Source of the DNA: Chryseobacterium sp. SNU WT5
GTDB lineage: Bacteria > Bacteroidota > Bacteroidia > Flavobacteriales > Weeksellaceae
DNA length: 64,000 nt
NCBI RefSeq assembly: GCF_007362475.1
Contig: NZ_CP041687.1
Location: 1,984,001-2,048,000, forward strand
Reading direction: 5' to 3'
Shown here one piece after another: positions 54,323-62,744 of this stretch; within the stretch, counting starts at the first letter, position 1, and every line of letters starts with the position of its first letter. The notes under the pieces are model-generated. The model was not told where the DNA came from, made no database searches, and saw only the letters and a list, made by a program, of their open reading frames with translations. Made by a program: the position numbers and the translations under genes.

Positions 54323-54450
54323 AATACGAACCCCGCAATAGGGATGGAAGTGGAAATCCCACAGCAAGCGGTGCCATTGCGTAGGCGCGAGGAATTGCAA
54401 CGGACAGCCCGGCTTTTTTTGTTTTGCTTTTGCGGAGGAAAAAAAAGATT
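54323..54450. repeat. Intergenic repeat element between folB and nadA
   Basis: The sequence has CCCCGCAATAGGG, GTGGAAATCCC, TTGCAACGGACAGCCCGG and a T-rich run followed by A-rich DNA, and is richer in GC than its surroundings. Parts match the hairpin element at 42392-42456. I recognise this style of element from Chryseobacterium-type intergenic regions. It is not a gene, though a minus-strand frame is open through it. Confidence 0.45.
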
Positions 54451-54465
54451 GCCAAGAATCTCACC

Positions 54466-55485
54466 TTACTTAATCGTCGTAGAGAGATCCAGCATGGCTT
54501 CAATCGGTTTCAACGCTTTCAGTCGCAACTCTTCATCCATGGTGATTTCTGGTAATTCATATTTCATGCAGAGATACAGTTTTTCCAAAGTGTTTCTTTT
54601 CATATAAAAGCATTCTGAACAATTACAGGATTCATCGAAAACCAAAGCTGGTATTAGTTTTTTATGCGGTGCTCGCTTTTGCATTTCGTGCAGAATCCCT
54701 TCTTCGGTTGCCACGATAAATTCCTGAGCATCGTCTTTTTCAACAAAATTTAAAAGGCCAGAGGTGGATCCCACATAATGAGCGAGATTCAAGACCGCTT
54801 CTTCACTTTCAGGATGAGCAATCAATTTTGCCTGTGGATGATCTGCGAGTTGCTGGGCGATTCTCTCCATAGAAAAAGCTTCGTGTACGATACAGGTTCC
54901 GTCCCAAAGAATCATGTCGCGTCCGGTTTTCTTCATCAGATAGCTTCCTAGATTTTTGTCAGGTGCAAAAATAATCGGTCGGTCTTCCGGCAAAGAACGA
55001 ATGATGGTTTCGGCGTTAGAACTCGTCACGATAATATCGGATTCTGCCTTTGTTTCTGCGTTGCAGTTGATGTAAGTGGCAATTAAAGCACCAGGATGTT
55101 TCGCGCGCATGGCCCGTAATCCTTCGCCGCTGCAACCGTCTGCCAATGAACATCCAGCTTGAGTGTCTGGAAGGACAACCTTCTTGGTAGGATTTAAAAT
55201 TTTCGCTGCTTCTGCCATAAAATGAACCCCACAAAAAGCAATCATATCTGCGTCCGTATCTTTTGCAGCTCTGGCTAATTGCAAAGAATCACCCAAATAA
55301 TCGGCGATATCCTGAATAGCAGGCGGTTGATAATAATGCGCTAAAATTACCGCATTTTTTTCTTTTTTTAAGTCCAAAATTGCCTGCACCAACTCTTCTC
55401 CTTGCGGAATGATCAGGTCGTCAATTTTTAGAAAACCTCTTACCGGCAAGTTTGCTTTTGCTTTATTTATATTTTCTGTGCTCAT
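54466..55485 (-). CDS. nadA: Quinolinate synthase A
   Basis: NadA condenses iminoaspartate with DHAP to make quinolinate for NAD synthesis, using a [4Fe-4S] cluster. The 339-residue protein has VILAHYYQPPAIQDIADYLG, FCGVHFMAEAAKIL (first cluster Cys), LPDTQAGCSLADGC, VTSSNAE, FAPDKNLGSYL, HPESEEAV and the C-terminal ESCNCSECFYMKRNT. All three conserved cluster cysteine regions are present. It follows an SDR gene with a 3-bp gap and likely shares the gmk operon. Confidence 0.97.
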   Translation of the reverse strand: MSTENINKAKANLPVRGFLKIDDLIIPQGEELVQAILDLKKEKNAVILAHYYQPPAIQDIADYLGDSLQLARAAKDTDADMIAFCGVHFMAEAAKILNPTKKVVLPDTQAGCSLADGCSGEGLRAMRAKHPGALIATYINCNAETKAESDIIVTSSNAETIIRSLPEDRPIIFAPDKNLGSYLMKKTGRDMILWDGTCIVHEAFSMERIAQQLADHPQAKLIAHPESEEAVLNLAHYVGSTSGLLNFVEKDDAQEFIVATEEGILHEMQKRAPHKKLIPALVFDESCNCSECFYMKRNTLEKLYLCMKYELPEITMDEELRLKALKPIEAMLDLSTTIK

Positions 55486-55488
55486 TAT

Positions 55489-56220
55489 TTAAAAATCTTT
55501 AGGATTGGGATGTATAAATGTATAATTAAAATCTTGAATCAAATGTTCCGAAGAAATAATTCTGTTATTATTTTGCTCGTCTTTCTCTGTCTTGTTTTGA
55601 CTTTCTAAATTTAAGATCTCTTGAATTGAAGGATGTTCAGGTGCGACAACATTATAAATTTCAGATCTTTTTTCGGAGTGAATCAAAAGGTCTACAACTG
55701 CTATAATATCTTCGAAATGAATATAATTTGCCTTTTTTTTTGGATTCTCGGGTGTTCTGTTTTTAAATATATTGTTAAGTGAACGTTCATCACCCATTAA
55801 TCCTCCAAAACGTAAAATATTAGTTTGTGGATATTTCTTTGTTACCAAGGTTTCAGAGGCTGAAATATCTGCTCGTAAATGGTCTGTATCTTTTTCGGTA
55901 AAGACTTTATTTTCCGTAGGATATACGCCAGTGGAACTAAAAACCATGGTTTTTGGAAAAGTTTTCTCCAGTTTTTGAAATCCTGTGTGCCAATCATCTC
56001 TTGAAATCGGCATGCTAAAAATAGCCATGTCTACCGAATCCAGGATACTAAAGTCCGGATTTGAATTAAAATCAAGCAAATGGACCTCTTTCGCTACTTT
56101 TTGTAAAAAGTTAATTTTTTCTGGCGTGGTGGTGGTGGCAATAACATGCTCACCTTTTTCGGATAAATGTTGTGCTAACTTTTCGCCTACCCAACCACAG
56201 CCAATAATAGCAATTCTCAT
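55489..56220 (-). CDS. NAD(P)-binding SDR/epimerase-like protein
   Basis: This 243-residue Rossmann protein starts with IAIIGCGWVGEKLAQHLSEKG, a dinucleotide-binding GxGxxG. FSSTGVYP and ILRFGGLMGDERSL are typical of the YeeZ-like extended SDR group. The usual YxxxK catalytic pair is not clear, so it may be non-catalytic or atypical. It overlaps gmk by 4 bp (ATGA) and precedes nadA by 3 bp, indicating one transcript yicC-gmk-SDR-nadA. Confidence 0.85.
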   Translation of the reverse strand: MRIAIIGCGWVGEKLAQHLSEKGEHVIATTTTPEKINFLQKVAKEVHLLDFNSNPDFSILDSVDMAIFSMPISRDDWHTGFQKLEKTFPKTMVFSSTGVYPTENKVFTEKDTDHLRADISASETLVTKKYPQTNILRFGGLMGDERSLNNIFKNRTPENPKKKANYIHFEDIIAVVDLLIHSEKRSEIYNVVAPEHPSIQEILNLESQNKTEKDEQNNNRIISSEHLIQDFNYTFIHPNPKDF

Positions 56221-56780
56221 GATTTCAGGAAATTGATTAGTAAGTTTTCGATTTCAGTTTTCGCGTCATCCAGTTGATCATTAACTACAATTTGATCAAA
56301 CTCATCTTTAAATGCTATTTCCTCGTTTGCCTTTGCAACGCGTGTTTTAATGGTTTCAAGATCATCAGTTCCGCGTGCGATTAACCTTAATTCCAAAGCC
56401 GCAACGGAAGGCGGCATAATGAAAATAGAAAGTGCTTTGTCACCAAAATACTTTTTTAGTGAAATTCCGCCTTTCACATCTACATCAAAAATGACCGCTT
56501 TTCCTTCTGCCCAGATTCTCTCGACTTCTGATTTTAAAGTTCCGTAATATTTATCAATGTACACTTCTTCAAATTCTACAAAAGCTTCTTCCGCAATCTT
56601 CGTTCGAAATTCCTCTGGATTGATAAAATGATAATCAATACCGTTTTTCTCCTCGCCTCTGGAATTTCTGGTGGTGCAGGAAATTGAAAATTCCAGTTGT
56701 GAGAATTTTTCCAGACAATGTTTTACTAAAGTCGTTTTTCCGCTACCTGATGGCGCTGAAAATATGATTACTTTTTGCAT
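56217..56780 (-). CDS. gmk: Guanylate kinase
   Basis: Gmk phosphorylates GMP to GDP. The 187-residue protein has the P-loop FSAPSGSGKTTLVKHCL, GMP-binding SISCTTRNSRGEEKNGIDYHF and YIDKYYGTL, Walker B VIFDVDVKGG, and the lid region with ARGTDDLETIKTRVAKA. The length and all motifs are normal. It follows yicC on the same strand, as in many bacteria, and overlaps the SDR gene by 4 bp. Confidence 0.97.
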   Translation of the reverse strand: MQKVIIFSAPSGSGKTTLVKHCLEKFSQLEFSISCTTRNSRGEEKNGIDYHFINPEEFRTKIAEEAFVEFEEVYIDKYYGTLKSEVERIWAEGKAVIFDVDVKGGISLKKYFGDKALSIFIMPPSVAALELRLIARGTDDLETIKTRVAKANEEIAFKDEFDQIVVNDQLDDAKTEIENLLINFLKS

Positions 56781-56864
56781 TTAATTTATTTTATAAAAAA
56801 GACAAAGAGAATATAGATAATAATTCTGCTTTTTCTTATCTATTATTATCTTAATTTCTTGTAA

Positions 56865-57722
56865 CTACAAAACATTGAGTGTTTGTTCTTTGATTTTTTC
56901 TAGATCATCCTTCATCATCACAACAAGTTTCTGAATTTCTGCGTGATTGGCTTTTGAACCCAAGGTGTTAATCTCCCGGCCAATTTCCTGAGAAATAAAG
57001 CCAAGTTTTTTACCATTGAAGTTTTCGTTTTTCATCACTTCCAGATAATATTTTAAATGTTGCGTAAGTCTTACCTTTTCTTCAGCGATATCAAGTTTCT
57101 CTGTATAGTAAGCCATTTCCTGATAAAAACGGGTTTCATCAATCTGATCAAACTCGTTAAGGCTTTTTCGGTAACGCTCTTTCACAGCATCCATTCTTAT
57201 TTCTTCATAAGGTTCTACCTGACTTAGATAATTTTCTATTTTTTTGATATTTCTTGTAAGTTCTTGATCCAGAATCTCCCCTTCTGTCTCGCGGAAATTG
57301 TCAAATTTTGCAATCGCTTCCTGAATCAGTTCCCTTAGGTAAATCCATTCATCATCGCTTAACTGATCGGATTTAGTTGAAATAACATCTGGCATTCTAA
57401 CGGCCATTTTCAGATATTCGAAGTCAGGACCGTCGCTCGCAATTTTCTTTAATTCATCGATGTATAATTTTACTAAACGATGATTAATGGTGACATCATT
57501 GGTGTCATTCAGGGATTCTATATTGATATAGCAATCTACCTTCCCCCGTAGTAGCTGATCATTGAGCGCTTTTCGAACTTCGAATTCTTTTTCTCTGTAT
57601 CTTAAAGGAATTTTTATATTCAGGTCAAATGATTTGCTGTTTAAGGATTTAAGATCGACGGTAATTTTTTTACCTTCAAAAACACCTTCGCTTCGTCCGA
57701 AGCCTGTCATGGATAAAATCAT
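56865..57722 (-). CDS. YicC/YloC-family endoribonuclease
   Basis: This 285-residue protein has the YicC N-terminal signature ILSMTGFGRSEG and SLNSKSFDLNIKIP, and the C-terminal DUF1732 block KLGFISQEIGREINTLGSKA. Members of the family are endoribonucleases linked to small-RNA decay; the name yicC is from E. coli. It heads a likely yicC-gmk-SDR-nadA operon. A minus-strand -7 box TATCTTTG lies at 57740-57747. Confidence 0.93.
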   Translation of the reverse strand: MILSMTGFGRSEGVFEGKKITVDLKSLNSKSFDLNIKIPLRYREKEFEVRKALNDQLLRGKVDCYINIESLNDTNDVTINHRLVKLYIDELKKIASDGPDFEYLKMAVRMPDVISTKSDQLSDDEWIYLRELIQEAIAKFDNFRETEGEILDQELTRNIKKIENYLSQVEPYEEIRMDAVKERYRKSLNEFDQIDETRFYQEMAYYTEKLDIAEEKVRLTQHLKYYLEVMKNENFNGKKLGFISQEIGREINTLGSKANHAEIQKLVVMMKDDLEKIKEQTLNVL

Positions 57723-57739
57723 GTATATTCTTTATCAGA

Positions 57740-57747
57740 CAAAGATA
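57740..57747 (-). promoter_or_regulatory. -7 box of the yicC-gmk-nadA operon
   Basis: TATCTTTG on the minus strand, 17 bp before the ATG at 57722. Confidence 0.45.
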
Positions 57748-57818
57748 ATTATTTCAAATCTTTTAAAGTTAATAAAAGAGACCAACAATATTGAATGAGG
57801 ACAGAAAAGATTATTTTA

Positions 57819-57826
57819 TATATTTG
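57819..57826 (+). promoter_or_regulatory. -7 box of the PASTA gene
   Basis: TATATTTG, 25 bp before the ATG at 57852. It lies inside a possible upstream extension of the frame, so it supports the downstream start. Confidence 0.5.
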
Positions 57827-57851
57827 CATTTATAATAAAAGAATTAGAAAT

Positions 57852-58913
57852 ATGCTAAAATCGCTCTTTCATTGGAAAGTTTTGGTTAATATACTGGTAG
57901 CGGCTGCAGTATTTATCGGTCTGGTTTGGTTAACTTTTCGTTGGCTGGAAGTACATACCAATCACGGCAAAGAAATTCCTGTGCCCAACGTAGTAAATAA
58001 ATCCGTACATGATGCGATTAAGATTTTAGATGATACTGGCCTGGAATATGAGGTTGATAGCTTTAAATATGATCCTAAATATCGGCCTTTTCAAGTATTG
58101 CAAATTTATCCTTCTCCTGGCTCACGTGTAAAAGGCGGAAGGACGGTATTATTGAAAGTTAATCCCAGAACTTGGGCTCAGGTTTCGGTTCCTGATATTT
58201 TGGATAGATACAAAGGTTTGGCTTTTAGACAATTGGAACAGGTTGGGTTAAAGGTAGGTGATACGATCTATGAACCGAGCATCCAGCGAGATGCTGTCCT
58301 TAGGATGATATATAATGGTGCGACCTTGAAACCGGGGGCTTTGTTACCAAGATTTACAACCATTGATCTGGTGATTGGAGCTGGTCCAAGAAGGAATATT
58401 TCGGTTCCCAATCTTGTTGGTTTAACCGTTCAGGAAGCTAAATTGATCATTGCTCAGAATCTATTCGAAATTGGGCTGGTCGAGCATGAGGACGGAGGCA
58501 GCGATGCATCAGATATTGTTTATTATCAGGATCCAGCATCTATGGATGTAAGAGATCAGGGAATGCAAATTGATATATGGGCAAGTAAAAAAACACCAGC
58601 TGAAATGGGTGCAAAAATAGCTCAGCTCAATTCAATTTATAGAATAAAGATGGATTATTCTGAGCCCACTTACTATGATGATGCACCTGTTTACAGTACA
58701 CCATCTGCTCCTAGTACAGGTGGGACGCCAGAAGCTCCTAAACAGGTGGTTCCGAGAGAAGAGGCTCCCCGACCAAATGTTAATAAACAGGAAAATCCCA
58801 AACTGGCTACGGAACAAAAACCTAAAGTAACCGAGCAAAAATCCAAACCCGCAACAACTACTGCTCCCAAAACGGAAGAAAAGCCAAAAGCTAGAAAAGT
58901 TATTGTTGAGTAG
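57852..58913 (+). CDS. Membrane-anchored PASTA-domain protein
   Basis: The 353-residue protein starts at 57852 (MLKSLFHWKVL), has one membrane helix (VLVNILVAAAVFIGLVWL), and then three PASTA domains (from ~residues 45, 115 and 190: VPNVVNKSVHDAIKIL, VPDILDRYKGLAFRQL, VPNLVGLTVQEAKLII). The C-terminal ~80 residues are Pro/Lys/Thr-rich and disordered. There is no kinase domain. PASTA repeats bind muropeptides in other bacteria; here it may sense or organise peptidoglycan. The RluA-type gene follows after 63 bp. Confidence 0.88.
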   Translation: MLKSLFHWKVLVNILVAAAVFIGLVWLTFRWLEVHTNHGKEIPVPNVVNKSVHDAIKILDDTGLEYEVDSFKYDPKYRPFQVLQIYPSPGSRVKGGRTVLLKVNPRTWAQVSVPDILDRYKGLAFRQLEQVGLKVGDTIYEPSIQRDAVLRMIYNGATLKPGALLPRFTTIDLVIGAGPRRNISVPNLVGLTVQEAKLIIAQNLFEIGLVEHEDGGSDASDIVYYQDPASMDVRDQGMQIDIWASKKTPAEMGAKIAQLNSIYRIKMDYSEPTYYDDAPVYSTPSAPSTGGTPEAPKQVVPREEAPRPNVNKQENPKLATEQKPKVTEQKSKPATTTAPKTEEKPKARKVIVE

Positions 58914-58976
58914 GCAAAAGACAAATATGATTAAAAGCTTCGACCAATTAGTTGAAGCTTTCTTTTTAAAAATAAC

Positions 58977-60035
58977 ATGACAGAAGATACCGACCCAATT
59001 TTAGAAGACGAAAGCTTGAATCATGATTCAAACGAAGAAGAGTCTGAAGGACTTTATGAACATTTATCAATAAAGGTTGATAAAGGTCAGGAACTGCTTA
59101 GAATTGATAAATTTCTGCATATTTTTCGCCAAAATTCTTCCAGAAATAAAATTTCGCAGACTTGTCGCGCTGGCAATGTGGTTGTTAATGGCAATCCGGT
59201 AAAACAAAATTATAGGGTAAAACCCGGGGATGATATTTCTGTTTTGTTGACCCATCCGCCAAGAGAAAATGTTATTATTCCACAAGATATCCCAATCAAT
59301 ATTGTTTATGAAGATGATGATGTATTGGTTGTTGATAAAGAAGCCGGAATGGTAGTTCATCCTGGACATGGTAATTATGATGGCACTTTGGTTAACGCTC
59401 TCGCTTTTCATTTACAAAAGAACGGTCACCAATCAGATCTTGACCGCGTAGGTCTGGTTCACCGGATTGATAAAGATACCTCTGGACTTCTTGTAGTGGC
59501 AAAGACCGAATATGCCCTGAGTTTTCTGGCGAAACAATTTTTTGACCGTACTACCAAAAGATTGTACTGGGGTTTTGTATGGGGCAACGTAACTGAAGAT
59601 GAAGGAACGATTCGAGGCAATATCGGAAGACATTTAAAAAATAGAATGCAAATGGCCGTTTTTCCAGATGGTAGTTTGGGTAAACATGCGGTAACGCATT
59701 ATAAAGTTGTAGAACGCTTACGGTATATCACTTGGGTAGAATGCAAACTGGAAACCGGTAGAACGCATCAGATTAGAGCACATTTCAAACATATCGGTCA
59801 TACTTTGTTTAATGATGAACGTTATGAAGGAAATCAAATTTTAAAAGGAGTAAATATGCCGAAATACAAACAGTTTATTAAAAATGTATTCGATGTTTTG
59901 CCCCGTCACGCGTTGCATGCGCATACTCTAGGTTTTACTCATCCAACTACTAAAAAAGAAATGTATTTTGAAAGTCCAATGCCAAAAGATATGGATGACG
60001 CCCTGGAAAAATGGAGAAGATATTTGGAATCTTAG
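58977..60035 (+). CDS. RluA-family pseudouridine synthase
   Basis: This 352-residue enzyme has an acidic N-terminal tail, an S4 RNA-binding domain (~residues 35-95: LRIDKFLHIFRQNSSRNKI, GNVVVNGNPVKQNYRVKPGD) and a catalytic domain with the Asp in HRIDKDTSGLLVVAKTE. GRTHQIRAHFKHIGHTLFNDERY is also typical. The domain layout matches RluD-type enzymes modifying 23S rRNA, but the exact sites cannot be read from sequence. Confidence 0.93.
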   Translation: MTEDTDPILEDESLNHDSNEEESEGLYEHLSIKVDKGQELLRIDKFLHIFRQNSSRNKISQTCRAGNVVVNGNPVKQNYRVKPGDDISVLLTHPPRENVIIPQDIPINIVYEDDDVLVVDKEAGMVVHPGHGNYDGTLVNALAFHLQKNGHQSDLDRVGLVHRIDKDTSGLLVVAKTEYALSFLAKQFFDRTTKRLYWGFVWGNVTEDEGTIRGNIGRHLKNRMQMAVFPDGSLGKHAVTHYKVVERLRYITWVECKLETGRTHQIRAHFKHIGHTLFNDERYEGNQILKGVNMPKYKQFIKNVFDVLPRHALHAHTLGFTHPTTKKEMYFESPMPKDMDDALEKWRRYLES

Positions 60036-60052
60036 AAATCGCAAACTTTTTC

Positions 60053-60060
60053 TATATTTG
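60053..60060 (+). promoter_or_regulatory. -7 box of the PorP/SprF gene
   Basis: TATATTTG, 24 bp before the ATG at 60085, just after the stop of the pseudouridine synthase gene. Confidence 0.5.
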
Positions 60061-60084
60061 TTATAAATCCACCAACCAGTTATT

Positions 60085-61029
60085 ATGAGAAAGATATTAT
60101 TTTTATTTTTCATGGTAGTATTTTTCGGAAGCTATAAAAGCCAGGAAACTTTGCCACTTTACCAACAGTATCTCCTCGATGGTGATTTCCTATTTAATCC
60201 TGCATTATATGGAAATTCGGATGATGTAGTTCTGAATTTAAATTATCAGAAGCAGTTTTCTAATTTCGCTCAGTCACCGAATGTTCAGTCAATAGGAATG
60301 CATGCGAATGTTATTGATAGGGTAGGAGCTGGATTATCTTTTTTTAGAGACCAGAACGGACCAATCTCTTCTAATGGGATTTCTGCAGGTGCTGCTTATT
60401 TTATCCCGCTTGATGATGATGGTGAACGTAAAAGCCAGTTTTCATTCGGAACCAACGTTAATTTTTATAATATGAACATTGATTTGGGAATGCTTTATCC
60501 GAAAGATCCAGGCGATCCTTTATTAAGCAGTGAGAATATCTTTCTTGTCTATGCAAATATAGGGATGGCAGTAACGTACCGTAATTTTTTCGCTGGGGTT
60601 TCTGTAAATGATATTGCTTTAAGTAATGATATTCCCATTGTAAACGGAATCGAACCCGAACCTTCGAAAATTCTATTAAATTCCGGTTATAACTGGTATT
60701 TTAATGACGAAATCTATGTAACACCATCGGTTATGGTTAATCTAAATACCAACTCTTCAAAAATCGTGGATATTAATTTGATGGCAACCGTTTTGGGAGA
60801 AACAAATTCATTTTCTGCTGGTGCAAGCTTAAGGTCTGCGAGCAATAAATTTGGAAGTCAGAATCTGGGGGTATCTCCAATTGTAAAAGCAACCGTAAAT
60901 AATTTCTTTTTTGGCGCGACTTACAATTTTGGATTGTCTGACATTCAGCAGTATGCGGGTTCCAGTTTTATGTTGAGCGTAGGTTATAAATTGGACAATT
61001 TCATCAATACCAGAGGATTTAGATACTAG
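60085..61029 (+). CDS. PorP/SprF-family type IX secretion outer-membrane protein
   Basis: The 314-residue protein has a signal peptide (MRKILFLFFMVVFFGSYKSQ), then the family start PLYQQYLLDGDFLFNPALYG. Alternating beta strands with VGAGLSFFRDQNGP, NFFAGVSVNDIALSND and SFMLSVGYKL fit an outer-membrane barrel of the PorP/SprF family, which supports type IX secretion and adhesin export in Bacteroidota. No adjacent adhesin or PorK-N genes are present, so it is probably an orphan paralogue. Confidence 0.88.
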   Translation: MRKILFLFFMVVFFGSYKSQETLPLYQQYLLDGDFLFNPALYGNSDDVVLNLNYQKQFSNFAQSPNVQSIGMHANVIDRVGAGLSFFRDQNGPISSNGISAGAAYFIPLDDDGERKSQFSFGTNVNFYNMNIDLGMLYPKDPGDPLLSSENIFLVYANIGMAVTYRNFFAGVSVNDIALSNDIPIVNGIEPEPSKILLNSGYNWYFNDEIYVTPSVMVNLNTNSSKIVDINLMATVLGETNSFSAGASLRSASNKFGSQNLGVSPIVKATVNNFFFGATYNFGLSDIQQYAGSSFMLSVGYKLDNFINTRGFRY

Positions 61030-61245
61030 ATAACAGATTTCAAGAGGCAAGAGGCAAGAGCCAAGAATCAAGAGGCAAGAACCAAGAATCAAGAGCCAAG
61101 ATGCCAGATTCAAGAAAATAAATTTTTGTCATCGATGAAAATGTTATACTCTTACATCTAATTTCTCGCATCTAGCATCTAACATCTAACTTTTAGCATC
61201 TAATCTCTACCATCAAATCTCTAACTTCTAGCATCTAACACTAAT
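61030..61245. repeat. Two heptad-periodic repeat tracts between porP-like gene and hemW
   Basis: 61036-61115 repeats AAGAGCC/AAGAATC/AAGAACC units about every 7 bp. 61150-61240 repeats ATCTAAC/TTCTAGC/CTCTAAC units, also with a 7-bp period. No gene or terminator is seen. The tract ends 6 bp before the hemW start. Confidence 0.8.
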
Positions 61246-62370
61246 TTGATCTATCTTCACATTCCTTTTTGTAAACAAAAATGCAGTTATTGCAATTTTC
61301 ATTTTTCTACCTCTTTAAAATCTAAAGACGAGATGATTTCGGCTATTAAAAGAGAAATAGGCCTTCGAAAAGAAGAGTTGGAAATCAAAAATTTAAAGTC
61401 ACTCTATTTTGGTGGTGGGACGCCATCTATTTTAAAAGTGGATGAACTGCAATCAATTATTGATGAGGTTTTGAAATATTTTACTTTTGATTCAGATATC
61501 GAAATTACCCTGGAAGCCAATCCAGACGATTTAGAGAAGAATTTTGTAAAAGAACTATCCAGAACATCCTTTAACAGGCTGTCGATTGGGACCCAAAGCT
61601 TTTTCGATGAAGACTTGAAATTAATGAACCGCGCTCACAATGCCGGTGAGGCAGAAAGTTCCATCAAAAGAGCACAAGATTCTGGGTTTGAAAATATCAG
61701 TATTGATCTCATCTACGGATCACCAACTTCTAATTTTGAAATTTGGAAGCAGAATCTAAATAAAGTAATCGACCTCCAAGTTCCACATGTGTCTTCTTAC
61801 GCCTTAACCATTGAGCCAAATACGGCTCTGAATGCATGGATCTCACAAGGAAAGATTGCTGCACCTAAAGAAGCAGAGCAGCATCAGGAATTTTTCTACA
61901 TGACAGACTTTCTAAAAGACCATGGTTTTGACCATTATGAAATCTCTAATTTTGGAAAATCTGGATTTCATTCTAAGCACAATTCAGCCTATTGGAAATA
62001 TCAGGAATATTTGGGGATTGGTCCCTCTGCACATTCGTATAACGGCCGCGATCAGCGAAGTTGGAATATTGCCAATAATCAGCGGTACATGAACTCCTTA
62101 AATAATAATATTTTAGCAAAAGAAACTGAAATACTCTCCGAGAAAGATCAGTTTAATGAAATGCTGATGATTGGATTACGGACCACTTGGGGTGTAGATC
62201 TGTCTTCTTTAAAGGAGAAGTGCAGTGCAGAATTATTGGAATATTTCCATAATGAAATCAAAGTGAAACTTGAAGACGGGTTTTTAGAGATTGAAAATAA
62301 TCATGTAAAGATTCCGGAAAAACACTGGTTTTTAGCTGATGGCATTGCTTCAGATTTGTTTATGGTTTAG
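61246..62370 (+). CDS. hemW: Radical SAM heme chaperone HemW
   Basis: HemW binds heme and passes it to target proteins; it was earlier annotated as oxygen-independent coproporphyrinogen III oxidase. The 374-residue protein begins IYLHIPFCKQKCSYCNF, with the Cx3Cx2C radical SAM motif at its very start, followed by YFGGGTPSIL, EANPDDL, RLSIGTQSFF and HYEISNFGKSG. The fourth cysteine of true HemN is absent. The start is a TTG at 61246; no ATG is available before the motif. Confidence 0.93.
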   Translation: MIYLHIPFCKQKCSYCNFHFSTSLKSKDEMISAIKREIGLRKEELEIKNLKSLYFGGGTPSILKVDELQSIIDEVLKYFTFDSDIEITLEANPDDLEKNFVKELSRTSFNRLSIGTQSFFDEDLKLMNRAHNAGEAESSIKRAQDSGFENISIDLIYGSPTSNFEIWKQNLNKVIDLQVPHVSSYALTIEPNTALNAWISQGKIAAPKEAEQHQEFFYMTDFLKDHGFDHYEISNFGKSGFHSKHNSAYWKYQEYLGIGPSAHSYNGRDQRSWNIANNQRYMNSLNNNILAKETEILSEKDQFNEMLMIGLRTTWGVDLSSLKEKCSAELLEYFHNEIKVKLEDGFLEIENNHVKIPEKHWFLADGIASDLFMV

Positions 62371-62435
62371 AAAATTGGTGCTGGATAATATTAGATTCTT
62401 ATTCATAAATAAGATAAAACTTACATAGATCCGCA

Positions 62436-62609
62436 AATCGTCATTATTGTATTTTGTCTTCGAACTTTGCTAAATGAAATACCTTTGCAAAACTCAAAAA
62501 AGCGTATAAAACAGCATTTTTGTAATTAAATCTTCGCGTCCCGATGGCTATCGGGATTGCGTTTAAAATTCGCCACATGATTGAAAACGCCTATACATTT
62601 AAAACATTC
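62436..62609. repeat. 174-bp dispersed repeat, copy 2 (before murI)
   Basis: Aligned without obvious gaps to 42601-42774. The best conserved parts are GTCATTATTGTATTTT, AAACTCAAAAAAGCGT, ATTTTTGTAATTAAATC and the hairpin TCCCGAT-GGCT-ATCGGGA. It lies ~135 bp before murI. Confidence 0.8.
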
Positions 62610-62720
62610 AATTATCATTCTGCAATACAAATCACCATTATTTATAAATTTCTATAAATAGTAAGGAAAGGGATTTTCTAAGTTCTCTTCACTAAAATCT
62701 AACTTCTAGCAACTTATTTG

Positions 62721-62728
62721 TATTTTTG
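62721..62728 (+). promoter_or_regulatory. -7 box of murI
   Basis: TATTTTTG, 16 bp before the TTG start at 62745. It lies inside the longer open frame, so the upstream TTG at 62718 is not used. Confidence 0.5.
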
Positions 62729-62744
62729 CAGAAATTGCAGTCAG

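Noticed and set aside
54306..54503. Open minus-strand frame between folB and nadA
   Set aside because: It lies in the GC-richer intergenic element and enters nadA in the wrong frame; no homology is recognised.
62718..62744. Upstream TTG extension of murI
   Set aside because: The extension covers the -7 promoter box (62721-62728), so it would not be in the transcript.
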